This document shows positions 45,329 through 54,948 of a stretch of 64,000 nt of DNA, piece by piece (positions within the stretch are counted from its first letter, which is position 1; every line of letters begins with the position of its first letter). Under the pieces are notes generated by a model. That model was not told the DNA's origin and did not search any database. It was given only the letters and a program-made list of their open reading frames with translations. The stretch is from Euschistus heros (lineage: Eukaryota > Arthropoda > Insecta > Hemiptera > Pentatomidae): positions 2,914,001 through 2,978,000 of the forward strand of contig RCWM02000040.1 of the NCBI GenBank assembly GCA_003667255.2, written 5' to 3'. Both the position numbers and the translations under genes were made by a program.

Positions 45329-45331
45329 TAA

Positions 45332-46313
45332 CATATAGCAGCAAAATTTACTCCGTTTCCCCCCACCCAACAACTTGAAAATAAATCTCAGGCTACAGAA
45401 AATTTTAAGGTTAGTGGAATTACTTTTGAAAATTATAATATAGATGAAGATTTCGAAGATTATATTGACAGACTAACTGCTTTTTTAGACCTTCAAAACA
45501 TTTCGGAACAAAATAAAGTTAATTCATTCATTACATTATTGCCAGCAAAATTATTCTCTCTATTAAAAAGCCTGGTATATCCCGATAAATGTACAAAAAA
45601 AAAGTTACGACGAATTAGTAAAAATTTTACACGAACACTTAAAGCCGAGGCCATTGATTATACCAAGTAGGCATGTTTTTCTGAATAGGAAACTACACCA
45701 AGGTGAAAACATTTCTCAGTATATGGCCCAACTACGAAAATTAGCTATGCCATGCAAATATCGTGAGAGCATGTTTAGCACAATACTCAGAGACGTTTTC
45801 GTTAGTGGGTTACGTTCTAAAACGATTCTAGATAGGTTATTTGAGGAAGACGACCCCAACCTTGATAAAACTGTTCAGATAGTACAAGCTATTGAGTCCG
45901 CTGAGAGCAGCTCCAAAGTTATACTAAATTCATATGGAGAAAAACCAGAAATCCATTAATTACAACAGAGCCGGAGATTTAAAATTCAAAAAACTCAGAC
46001 CGCGAGAAATGCGACACCAATTAATAACGATGAAGCAGGTTACCTTTGTTTCAGATGTGGTAAAAAGAATCACTTCGCGCGTGAATGTATGGAAAAAAAT
46101 TTATATTGTACATATTGCCGGAAAACGGGTCATGATAAGAATGTGTGCTTTCGTCAAAGACGTACAGAGAAGCCAGTTAGGGCGGTTCAAGAGGAAGGAT
46201 ACGAAGAAGAATACAATAAAATTGAAGAGGTTACACTAGATTTTCTAGATATACATCAGCTAAATAGAGGAAAACAAAAACTTACACCAGGACCTATTTA
46301 CGTCACTGTTTAA
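45332..46313 (+). pseudogene. gag: Gag, capsid-like region plus two zinc knuckles
   Basis: The N-terminal part reads NYNIDEDFEDYIDRLTAFLD and LLPAKLFSLLKSL, an Ty3/Gypsy Gag capsid-like region. The frame shifts at the nine-A run 45595-45603 and continues through LHQGENISQYMAQLRKLA and FVSGLRSKTILDRL. A TAA at 45957-45959 interrupts the frame, which then resumes with two CX2CX4HX4C zinc knuckles (46047-46088 and 46107-46149), the nucleocapsid RNA-binding motifs. A second TAA ends it at 46311-46313 just before protease. The start codon is missing. The breaks are one frameshift and two stops. Confidence 0.88.
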
Positions 46314-46570
46314 ATAAATAACGTTCCTATAAAGATGGAATTAGACACGGGAAGTGCAGTGACTGTTATGAGTAAAAGAAGAATACGAGAAAATTAGAGT
46401 AAAACCATTAGAAGAAACTAGAGTAAGGTTCAGAAATTTTGGTAATGGTATAATAAGACCACTTGGACAAGTTAGGGTCTCAGCTAGTCATAAAAGCGCA
46501 ACAAAAGAACTGCCACTTTTTTTGGTGAGAGAAAAGGTTAAAGCGATACTTGGGAGAGACTGGTTGTGCG
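46314..46570 (+). pseudogene. pro: Retroviral-type aspartic protease
   Basis: The active-site block LDTGSAVTVMS has its Asp codon at 46344-46346, and the distal block LGRDWL lies at 46548-46565, the two hallmarks of Gypsy proteases that process Gag-Pol. The two halves lie in different frames: a one-base change shortly after the MSK codons (about 46372-46400) shifts the reading. The protein would be cut short. Confidence 0.85.
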
Positions 46571-47465
46571 AATTCTTTCCTGAATACAACAAGGACATAC
46601 AACAGTGCAATATAACAAATTTTAGAACATCTAAAGAAAAACTGAATAACCTTTTTTCAACTAATGATAAATTGTTCACACCAGGAACTGGAACAGTTAA
46701 AAAATTTGAAGTACACTTAGATCTGAAGGAGGGAGTACAACCTATTTTTATGAAACATCGTACAGTACCATATGCCTTAAAAGAACGTGTTGAAAATGAA
46801 TTAGATCGGCTTGAGATGGAAGGTATAATCTCAAGAGTAAAATTCTCAGAATGGGCTACCCCTATAGTGCCTGTGGTCAATCCCAATGGTTATATTCGTC
46901 TTTGTGCGGATTACTCAAAAAATATAAATACCAAGATTCAAGTGCCCACATACACCTTGCCTTCATCAGAAGAGCTCTTCGCAGGATTAGCTGGCTCAAA
47001 AATTTATAGTATTTTGGACGTGAAATCGGCCTACTTACATTTAAAAGTAGATACCGAGTCGGCATCATTATAAACAATTAACACACATAAGGGGTTATAC
47101 CAGTGTCATAGACTCATGTATGGAGTGAGCGCTGCCCCAGCAATATGGCAGAGATTCATTGAAATGGTTGTACAGGTTCTCAGAGGAATTTCAGTTTTCT
47201 ATGATGACATCTTAATAGTAGCCAATAGCGAAGAGGAAATGATGAATCGCCTCAAGGAAGTGTTTAACAAGCTGGAAGAACATGACCTTAGACTCAACAA
47301 AGAAAAATGTAAATTTTTTGTTAAGGAAGTCAAATATCTGGGGCACAAAATTACATCAGAAGGCTTACATAAAACAACAGACCACATTCAAGCAATTTTA
47401 GATTTCAAAGAACCGAACAATACAACAGAACTAAAATCGTTTTTAGGTAGGTATAATTTACCTTT
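46571..47465 (+). pseudogene. pol: Reverse transcriptase
   Basis: Blocks in order are KHRTVPYALKERVENELDRL and GIISRVKFSEWATPIVPVVN (fingers), IRLCADYS, YSILDVKSAYLHL with the first catalytic Asp at 47017-47019, GLYQCHRLMYGVSAAPAIWQ, and FYDDILI with the paired Asp at 47203-47208. The connection-side block LNKEKCKFFVKEVKYLGHKI follows. A TAA at 47071-47073 interrupts the palm, and a frameshift near 47445-47465 displaces the end of the domain. The catalytic aspartates are all preserved, so decay is by nonsense and indel rather than active-site loss. Confidence 0.9.
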
Positions 47466-48030
47466 TATGCTAAATTTTTTCCGAACCTTGCAACTATCGC
47501 ACAACCGTTATACAGTTTAACAGGGAAGACCACCAAATATTTTTTCAGTCAGGAATGCCGGAATAGTTTTAACCAAATAAAAGAAGAGATTACATCAGAA
47601 AGAATTCTCGCTCACTATGACCCTCAACTTCCTCTTATCTTGGCTGTTGATGCATCATCTGTTGGTCTGGGTGCAGTATTGTCTCACCAATACCCTGATA
47701 ATTCTGAAAGACCTATAGCATTTGCTAGCCGAACGCTATCAGCTTCTGAGAAAAATTACTCTCAAATTTGTAAGGAGGCTCTGGCCATAAAATAGGGAGT
47801 ACAGAAGTTTTTTTACTACTTGTTTGGTGTAGAATTTATATTATATACAGATAACCAACCGTTAGTACACATCTTTGGAAAGAAATCAAAATTACCTTGC
47901 ATAGCTGCCACTCGACTCATTCATCATGCATTGTTCCTTCAGAATTTCAGGTTCACAATTAAATATAGAGCTACGGGGGACCACGGTAATGCTGATAGTT
48001 TATCTCGTCTGCCTCAGTCTTCAGACCAAC
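47466..48030 (+). pseudogene. pol: Ribonuclease H
   Basis: The domain that degrades the RNA strand during reverse transcription. Acidic residues sit at the expected motifs: AVDASS (Asp codon 47649-47651), KEALA (Glu codon 47775-47777), YTDNQPL (Asp codon 47850-47852) and HGNADSLSRLP near the end. A TAG at 47793-47795 lies just after KEALAIK. After SLSRLP the frame drifts, and integrase starts in a different frame around 48000-48050. Confidence 0.88.
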
Positions 48031-48039
48031 TTCACACGT

Positions 48040-49326
48040 ATGTATCAAATTCAACAGCTAGAACAACTGCCAATTTCATCCAAGGATATAAGCCGCGAAA
48101 CGAGAGAGGATCCTGAATTAAGACAACTGTTGGAACTACTGCGAAAAGGAGAGTCACTAAAAGGAAAAGATGGGATATTCGACCTACAAGATAACTGCAT
48201 TATGAAGGGAGCCCAAGTTTACATCCCTCGAAATTATCGAACCCAGATATTAGAAGAATTACATAGTGGTCACATGGGTATAGTAAAAATGAAGGGCCAT
48301 GCCCGATCCTATGTTTATTGGCCAAAAATGAATAATGAAATTGAAGAAATGTTTGGCCATTTCTTCAATTTCATTATTCATTTTTGTATGGAATGCACAT
48401 TAAACCAGCGAGAAACAACCAAGCATAATTCACACCATTGGGAATTTCCATTGCAGCCGTGGGAAAGAATACACATTGACTTCGCAGGCCCCTTCAAAGG
48501 AAAATACTTCCTGCTCCTAGTAGACGCATATTCGAAATGGCCGGAAATATACATCACTAATTCAATGACCACAACTACAGTTAAAGATAAATTGGATGAT
48601 GCTTTTTGCCGCTATGGGTACCCTAATGTTTTAGTAAGTGACAATCAAACCTCATTCATATCCAGCGAACTTCAAGAATATCTGCAGTCTAGAGGTGTAA
48701 AACATATTACAATTGCTCCGTTTCATGCAGCGTCTAATGGACAAGCAGAACGTTTCGTTTACACCATGAAAACCGCACTTAAGAAATTGTCTGGAACGGG
48801 TAGTAAACTTGAACTAGAGTTAAACCATTTCCTTTTAACATATAGAAGAGTCCCAAACACAACAACAAACAACTCCCCGGCATCGCTGTTTCTCAAGCGG
48901 GAAATTCGATCCTGTTTGGACCTCCTTAAACCCAACTTAGGGGAGCGCGTGAGACAGAAACAAAAAGAGCACATCAGTTGTACTGCAGCAAGTTATTTTG
49001 AAGGACAAACTGTAGCAGCGATGAACTACAATCAGCCAAATAAGCGGTGGCGAATAGGAAAAGTAGTCAGCAAAGATGGACCCTCACACTACACCATTGT
49101 CGTTGACAGCAGACTGTGGAAGAGACATTATGATCAGTTAAAACCGATCTTTCAAAGTTCTAATGGTCTGCCTTCAGAAACTGCACATGAAAACCAACCT
49201 AGACCAGAAGAAATCCACTCCAGCGATTCCGAAGGAAACGTCCAAACACAACTGAGCCAAGCAGTGATGCAACGACCACCCCGCAATCGCTGCCCAACAC
49301 ATCTTCATCAGTACGCTGTTGCTTAG
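48040..49326 (+). CDS. pol: Integrase, the only long intact pol domain
   Basis: The frame is open from before 48040 to TAG at 49324-49326. It inserts retrotransposon cDNA into the genome. An N-terminal zinc-finger region (LEELHSGHMGIVKMKGHARS then CMEC) is followed by the catalytic core with a DD35E layout: Asp in HIDFAGP (48478-48480), Asp in VSDNQTS (48640-48642) and Glu in GQAERF (48748-48750). The second motif is DNQ instead of the usual DNG. The C-terminal region includes RWRIGKVV and WKRHYDQLKP. A perfect inverted duplication at 48323-48386 sits between the His and Cys pairs and adds residues (FGHFFNFIIHF) without breaking the frame, so zinc binding may be disturbed. Upstream the natural start was a polyprotein; no independent start is proposed. 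Confidence 0.88.
   Translation: MYQIQQLEQLPISSKDISRETREDPELRQLLELLRKGESLKGKDGIFDLQDNCIMKGAQVYIPRNYRTQILEELHSGHMGIVKMKGHARSYVYWPKMNNEIEEMFGHFFNFIIHFCMECTLNQRETTKHNSHHWEFPLQPWERIHIDFAGPFKGKYFLLLVDAYSKWPEIYITNSMTTTTVKDKLDDAFCRYGYPNVLVSDNQTSFISSELQEYLQSRGVKHITIAPFHAASNGQAERFVYTMKTALKKLSGTGSKLELELNHFLLTYRRVPNTTTNNSPASLFLKREIRSCLDLLKPNLGERVRQKQKEHISCTAASYFEGQTVAAMNYNQPNKRWRIGKVVSKDGPSHYTIVVDSRLWKRHYDQLKPIFQSSNGLPSETAHENQPRPEEIHSSDSEGNVQTQLSQAVMQRPPRNRCPTHLHQYAVA
48323..48386. repeat. Perfect 29-bp inverted repeat with 6-base loop inside integrase
   Basis: Bases 48323-48351 (starting CAAAAATGAATAATG) are the exact reverse complement of 48358-48386, separated by TTTGGC. The second arm is unlike the conserved integrase sequence expected here, so it looks like a templated foldback copy of the first arm. 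Confidence 0.98.
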
Positions 49327-49336
49327 GGGGGAGGAG
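49325..49336 (+). promoter_or_regulatory. Polypurine tract
   Basis: AGGGGGGAGGAG immediately precedes the 3' LTR and is the expected plus-strand DNA priming site of the retrotransposon. It overlaps the integrase stop codon. Confidence 0.9.
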
Positions 49337-49710
49337 TGTTATGTATCGATGTAAGAATACTTACTGTCGATAAATCGATGTAAGAATACTTACTGTCGAT
49401 ACATCAATGTAAGAATACTTACTGTCGATACATCGATGTAAGAATACTTACTGTCGATACATCGATGTAAAAATACTTACTGTCGATACATCGATGTAGG
49501 AATACTTACTGTCGATACATCGATGTAAGAATACTTAATGTCGATACATCGATGTAAAAATACTTACTGTCGATACAGGAAAAACACCTGAGGAAGGTTA
49601 TGTTTTTACTACACATGATATAATTTTGTACCACATTACGAAAGTGTTAATGTTATAATATAATTGTTATTTTGTGTACTGTAGTATTTTCTTTTATTGA
49701 ATACATAACA
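49337..49710 (+). repeat. 3' LTR of the Gypsy element, 374 bp
   Basis: Starts TGTTATGTAT right after the polypurine tract and ends ATACATAACA, a perfect 10-base inverted terminus of the TG...CA type. It contains a 29-bp minisatellite. No second LTR copy occurs in this window, so age by LTR divergence cannot be estimated and no TSD can be checked. Confidence 0.9.
49348..49577 (+). repeat. 29-bp minisatellite, eight copies, within the LTR
   Basis: Units begin GATGTAAGAATACTTACTGT at 49348, 49377, 49406, 49435, 49464, 49493, 49522 and 49551. Each contains the interrupted palindrome GTAAG...CTTAC and is bounded by TCGAT elements, so adjacent units can form hairpins. Variation is a few substitutions per unit. 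Confidence 0.97.
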
Positions 49711-49811
49711 ATAACGAAACATTAAATTTATAAATTTCTTAGTGTCTTAATTACGAATTAAGATTTAATTTGTATATTTAATGTTATTTATGTAATTATT
49801 TATTGTTATAA

Positions 49812-50820
49812 ATTTTTTTTACCATTTATTGAAATTTACAACTGTACAAAATATATGCATCAAGTAAATGTGTTGGTAATGATCACAATAATATGTCAGA
49901 ACATGAAAAATACTCATCAGTAGCACTACAAGCAAAAATTCTACACTACAAGGTCTCGAGGTCTGTTCTTTTCTGACGCCTTGGAGGATTATCGGGAATG
50001 GAGTGGGAAGAAACTAGTGGATTTGAATGGTTATGTAGTTTACTAGGAAAGGATAGGATATCTAGTTTGGTCTAAATCAGCAACATATGGAACATTGAGG
50101 TCTTTATGGATAAGTTTATTAGTGACAAAGTAAGGAGCACTGAGGATTTTTCGAAGGATTTTGGATTGTAAGGATTGGATACGAGATGGACTGAATGGCT
50201 TAGTAGAGCCCCAAAGCTCAACTCCGTACGTCCAAACAGATCTAATCACCATCATGTAAATGAGTCTTTTGTAATTAATTGGGAGGTTTGAACGTTTGTC
50301 AAGTAAATGTTGAAGTAATCTGTAATGACGTGCAGTTTCTTGTCGTTTTAGTCTTGTATGTGGATTCCAATTATGAAGTTTGTCCAAATGGAGTCCTAGG
50401 TAGCGAATCTGTTCAACCGGGATTGATGGAATATTGTTAAAGGAGACTGTAGAACAAGAAGTAATAGGCTTACGACGAAATGTAAAGGTTATTTGATGGC
50501 ATTTGTTGGGATTTATTTTAATTCTCCATTTTTTACACCATTCTTGAAGGTTTATGATGTGGGATTGGAGTGCCTGGGATGCAATGAAGGGATCATTATT
50601 TACTGATAACAAACATGTGTCATCAGCGTAAGTGGTAAGGACAGTGCTAGGATGGGTTGAGATGTCAGCTGTGTAGAGGATGGGAGCTAGGATACTTCCT
50701 TGAGGAACTCCGGCAGACTGAGTAAAGAGTGATGAATGGGCAGGATTGTGACTTACTCTGAATAGGATTGCATAATACGGAAGTATGTTGGAGGAAGGAA
50801 TTTACGGAGTTTGTAATATG
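49812..50820 (-). mobile_element. LINE family B (Jockey-like), 5'-truncated
   Basis: The minus-strand 3' end has an AATAAATGG signal and a short A-tail (T run 49813-49820). The coding remnant, from 50820 to the stop at 49946-49948, reads KLRKFLPPTYFRIMQSY, then after a frameshift and gap SAGVPQGSILAPILYTADIS and TTYADDTCLLSVNND (50613-50640). It continues through QEWCKKWRIKINPNKC, RYLGLHLDKLHNWNPHTRLK, RSVWTYGVELWGSTKP and PPRRQKRTDLETL. The YADD core is intact. A second frameshift lies near 50045. No TSD could be fixed. Confidence 0.88.
50043..50770 (-). pseudogene. Reverse transcriptase palm and thumb of the family B LINE
   Basis: This is the uninterrupted part of the element above. It runs from FRVSHNPAHSSLFTQSAG through GVPQGS and YADDT into the thumb, about 240 codons. 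GVPQGS and YADD are palm motifs of non-LTR reverse transcriptases. The fingers and the first catalytic Asp block are missing. Confidence 0.85.
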
Positions 50821-50948
50821 TACAAACTTGAATTTAATAGTAAAAAATAATATTTTAATTACTTCGAAACAAACATTAAAGCACAGCCATGAAATTATCG
50901 ATATTTATATACCTATTCATAAATTTATGATCAGTTATTTTTGTAGAA

Positions 50949-51722
50949 GAAATTCATCAATTGTAATTAGAAAAACATATCGATAGTGAAAAAAAAAACA
51001 AAAAAAAAAACTATTGGTTTACTATTGGCACTTTACTATTTATGGCTATAACTGTTTAAATATTTAACGATGTTTTTAATTAATAACAATATTAATGTTT
51101 TTAATTAATAACAATAAACAATATAGAATGGCAGTTTAATCCTGCCTTTGCAACAAACCGATTAGCACGAGACAACGGTATGGCGGTAATGAAATAGTAG
51201 GGGGATCTTTTCAATTATCTTTTTCTTTTTCTTTTTTTGTCGAATTCTGTTTGTGTTGGTACCGACTCCAAAAATCACTAAAGTCTAGGTTGAAATATTT
51301 TCTTGTATATTAGAAACTTATAAGATTCGTTTCCTGGATATTAAATATATCAACTTAATAACGTCGTAATTGGTCGAGGATCATTGGATAAGGATTAAGA
51401 TATTTGGTGTTATTTCAAAAGTTCGTCGAACAGGTTTTAAGCACTTGAAGCCGAAATGTTGGAACAAGAAATTGAAATTGTCGTTTATATAAAAAACCGC
51501 ACAGTTTTTTATTTTTGTTACGCAAAATTTATACTCATTTAGTTGGTTAAAATGTCTATTATAAATTAGTTATCCAAATTTTTTTGCCAATGAAAATATT
51601 GTTAATAATTAAAGACATCATATAATATTTAATCAGTTATAGCCAAAAATAGTAAACCAATACTATTTTTTTTTTGTTTTTTCACTGTCGATATGTTTTT
51701 CTAATTACAATTGACGAATTTC
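50949..51722. repeat. Large foldback: 145-bp and 128-bp inverted arms
   Basis: The left arm 50949-51093 and right arm 51595-51722 are reverse complements at about 90 percent by eye. Both contain CAATTGTAATTAGAAAAACA, TATCGA(T/C)AGTG and ATTGGTTTACTATT. The left arm has a small extra segment. The 500-base interior has no coding capacity. It looks like a non-autonomous foldback or TIR element; no TSD was fixed. Confidence 0.85.
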
Positions 51723-51792
51723 TTTACCCGGCGTTTTCCATTATCCGACGCAGACTTAGCCCTGGTAACTGCGGATAAGAGGGAGCCTACTG
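51723..51792 (-). mobile_element. Solitary pogo/Tigger-like terminus
   Basis: On the minus strand, TA is followed by CAGTAGGCTCCCTCTTATCC, then a CGGATAATGGAAAACGCCGG stretch. A CAGT start after TA with (T)TATCCG and CGGATAAT blocks is the style of pogo-like termini. It directly abuts the foldback, and the other terminus is not seen. Confidence 0.4.
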
Positions 51793-51799
51793 TACTAAG

Positions 51800-52515
51800 T
51801 CGTGAGTTATGTTGCATCACAAACACAAGGGAGCGAACATTCTTCCCCAAGTCGTTACGTAATAAACATTATATCGCTGAGTACATATATTTGAAGGCAT
51901 TGTGATGGTAATTGGGCAGGAAATCGCTTCGTTCTACTGCGGTCAAGAACTCGGCCTCATTCCGCTGGAGGATTCTGCTTGATCTTTGAGCCTTTGCTAC
52001 AGGGTTTTTTGTAAATTTCTTGGCCTTCTACCGAAATTATTTGTATTATTTATTATGTCAGAAGCTCAGAATAAGGGCAATAATAGCTTGATTCTATTGG
52101 CAACAATCATTATAAAATTATATCAAAATAACATTGTGGTTCAGTAGGTTAGACATTTTTCCTTCGAGGTTAAGGGTAAATAACAATGATCCTTCGGCAG
52201 TTAATGGTGGTTTAAGTCTTGTTCGAATCAGTTTATTTTTTAGAAATCATTTATGATGCTAATAGTTCATGGTTAATGAAAGAAAAGAAAACGATATTAA
52301 TATTTTAACCTTTTGATTCAATTATCTATAAATACATTTAAAGGTCCAATATAAAAACTAACTCAATGCCTCCCTGATTAGGAAAAGCAATAGATCATGG
52401 ACATATTTATCTATAATATACTGTTTTGCCCAATTTATATTTTACAATAACAAAGATCACATTACTTCAATTTATGATTGCATTAAATTAACAAATTATT
52501 ATTTTTTTAAATAAA
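51800..52515. other. AT-rich spacer
   Basis: No gene recognised. Confidence 0.5.
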
Positions 52516-52518
52516 CCA

Positions 52519-52690
52519 AGTAGCGACAAATGTTATATAACAAAAAATATTCTCCAATTAATTTCTTATAAGGAAACTGTTATCAAATTTTCGATATGAG
52601 CTCTACCAGCAGAGTTATAGCATGAAAAAATATTACAGTTTTGTTGAGGATGAAAAAAATGTTACACCAAAAAGTATAGAATCCCAGCCA
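52519..52690 (+). repeat. Dispersed repeat R1, copy B
   Basis: Matches copy A at 34246-34412: AGCGACAAATGTTATA, GGAAACTGTTATCA, GAGGATGAAAAAAATGTTAC and CCAAAAAGTATAGA. It ends where the pyrimidine-rich array starts. A small R1 piece (ATGTTACATTTTTGTTGAGG) reappears at 53172-53191 on the far side of the array. Confidence 0.75.
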
Positions 52691-53165
52691 AAAAAAATCC
52701 TTTAAACACTTTCTTCTCATTTAAGCACAACTAACACCCCTTCAGCCATAATCATCCCCCCTCATTCTTAAGCGTATTTATCTCACTTTTAAATATTCCT
52801 TCTTCTCTTTTAATCACTATTTTCGCTTCTTATAACTCTCTCTCTCTCTCTATCCCCTCTTATTCATTTTTTGAATCTTCTTTTTTTGTTATTTATTAAA
52901 TTACTCATTCCTTATTTAAGCAAATCTGATTCCCCTCAAGCACCTCATCATTTTAAGCACACCTCATACTTCTTCGATCACTACTCCCGGTATAATCACC
53001 CCCTCCCTATTCAAGCTTATCTCCTCTCTTTTAAGCATTCCTTTTCCTCCTTTAAGCACTACTCTTATTCATACCCTTTCTCTGTTCCTACTTTAAAGAA
53101 CCTCCTTTTTTCTCTTTTAATTCCCTCCTCCTCCATTAAGATGGAGATTAGATTTCATTCCTCCT
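52691..53165. repeat. Pyrimidine-rich degenerate repeat array, block 1
   Basis: A C/T-dominated + strand with recurring TTTTAAGCA(C/T) or TTTAAGCAC cores separated by about 15-40 pyrimidine-rich bases. Large parts are duplicated at 56110-56460, including CACCTCATCATTTTAAGCAC and ACCTCATACTT followed by TTCGATCACTACTCC. The open frame at 52871-53233 is a by-product of composition. Confidence 0.85.
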
Positions 53166-53204
53166 TCTCAAAATGTTACATTTTTGTTGAGGATGAAAAA
53201 AGGT

Positions 53205-54820
53205 TTTATCTGTCATATTATAATATCTATTAAGGAATTTGGTATATTACAATAATGTTTGAATATTATATAATGGCATGTCACTGTATTATATTTTATC
53301 AATAATAGACTAGAATAGAAAAGCAAATTTTATTCTGGGACAAAGTCCCTTAAGAATAATAGTTACATGACAACTTAAGTTATATCTGGCCTAGAGATTA
53401 TAAATTAGATAATAAAATAAAATAATTAAAAGTAAACACAATTTTACAATAGAATAAGTAATAAAATGAAACAAAAATCTATACGCATATATAAACACAT
53501 ACACGCTACATACATACATAAACTATATTTACAATCAGTAAAAGAAAAAATATTATATAAGAAATTGATTAAACAATATATTTCTGATGTTGAATCTAGT
53601 AACGGATGAAGAAAATAAAATGATGAAAAAAGAATAAAAATGAAAATTATTTCAATGATAGACAAAACATTATCAAATGATTTTGTGGTGGACATTAATT
53701 ATGATATGTCTAACGATAACATTTTTTTTTCATTACAATTAAAACTTATCAATTTTTTTTTTTTTTTTACAGATTTTGGCTGGTTTTTGGTAAGTCCAAT
53801 TAAAAAAACCTTTTTTTAATCATTAATGAATAAAACAAGATTTGATACCATTTAATTTATTTTTGAATAGTTGGTTTATTGAATTAGAAGCAGATATGAA
53901 ATTAAAAGAATTTTCTACAATATAATAATGACGCAGCTGAGAGAGCAGCACTGGGATATCTGGTGTCGGTCTTGTCCTCCCATTATTGTGGGGGGGGGGG
54001 GGACAAGCTAGGTTCAGGGTTCCGCTGGATTTTTATTTTAGGAAGATTATTTCCTTCGATTACTATTATTCTAATTTATTTTGTAGTATTATTTATTACA
54101 TTTTTTTTTTTATATCTTGGACAGTAAGAGGTTTTCATATATATTTTATCGATTTTCGTTGTAAATATTGTAAGAATGGATTCATTGTCATCTATATTAC
54201 ATATTACCCTTAAGTGAGGCTGCTTCTATTTATTCAATAAAGCAGTTAAAAAATCATAGTGGATTCATAGAATTATTCTCGACGTTCCATCTCTGGCTGG
54301 TAACCTTTCGGATAGATAACCGGCTCTTCTAGGCAATATTCGAAGTTCATATGGGGTCATGCCTAATAAATAACGTTGATGAAACGACAAAGGTAATCTG
54401 TCTCAAAACCATTCCTAAAATCTTGTTTCTTTCTTACTTCATTCACAAACGATTGCTTCGTAATATTATAAGATGACTAAATTCATTATTAGGGATTTTT
54501 CGATCCCAAATATCGATTCTAGAGATAAGTAGTGGTATAGTGAATCGATTCTTAGGAACCGAATGATATTGCTGACATTTATTTACCTTAGTTTTGTTTT
54601 ATCTAATTATTTAATTATTATACATCGATTCGTCTACCTAATGATAAAAAAAAAAAAAATAACAATAATAAAAAACTGTTATAAAAGTTATGATTTTATC
54701 TTTAATAAAGAATCAATGTTTCGTGTGCTGAATTGACTCTGTTCGGCGCATAATATAAAACTATTCTCTTGAAAAATCTGGGATAGCTACTTTTTTGTTT
54801 TTTAACTTATCTTTTTTTTA
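53205..54820. other. AT-rich spacer with a G12 run
   Basis: No gene recognised. A G run at about 53990-54002 and T runs at 53752-53769 are present. Confidence 0.5.
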
Positions 54821-54823
54821 CTC

Positions 54824-54948
54824 TTGAAAAATGTAACGTTTGAACACGCTGTAGCTTTTTTGGTGTTGCTCGGATCAAAAATTTACCTCATCATAAATTT
54901 AATGGTATCTAAACATTATTTTTTATACAACATTTGGTGCTAGGACCT
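54824..54948 (-). repeat. Dispersed repeat R1, copy C
   Basis: Reverse complement of the R1 blocks: GTCCTAGCACCAAATGTTGT, CCATTAAATTTATGATGAGG, GAGCAACACCAAAAAAGCTA and ACGTTACATTTTTCAAGAG. Confidence 0.7.

Larger units (their letters stand above)
45332..49710 (+). mobile_element. Ty3/Gypsy retrotransposon (Mag/K02A2.6-like), 5'-truncated
   Basis: The + strand carries gag, protease, reverse transcriptase, RNase H and integrase in Ty3/Gypsy order, then a polypurine tract and one complete 374-bp LTR (49337-49710). The two zinc knuckles and the integrase style (WERIHIDFAGPFKGK, SNGQAERF) resemble the Mag lineage and K02A2.6-like proteins. There is no 5' LTR, primer-binding site or gag start codon, and an in-frame TAA sits at 45329-45331, so the 5' end is lost. 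The pol region carries several stops and frameshifts, listed with the individual genes; integrase is the only long intact frame. It cannot transpose by itself. Confidence 0.92.

Noticed and set aside
45000..45331. 5' LTR of the Gypsy element
   Set aside because: No TGTTATGTAT start, no 29-bp units and no primer-binding site were found upstream of gag.
46488..46886. 132-codon minus-strand frame
   Set aside because: It is antisense to the clear protease/reverse transcriptase coding region of the Gypsy element.
49348..49577. Regular 29-bp repeats resembling a CRISPR array
   Set aside because: The units are head-to-tail with no unique spacers, and they lie inside a retrotransposon LTR of a eukaryotic genome.
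52871..53233. 120-codon Ser/Phe/Tyr-rich protein
   Set aside because: It is a by-product of the pyrimidine-rich repeat array.
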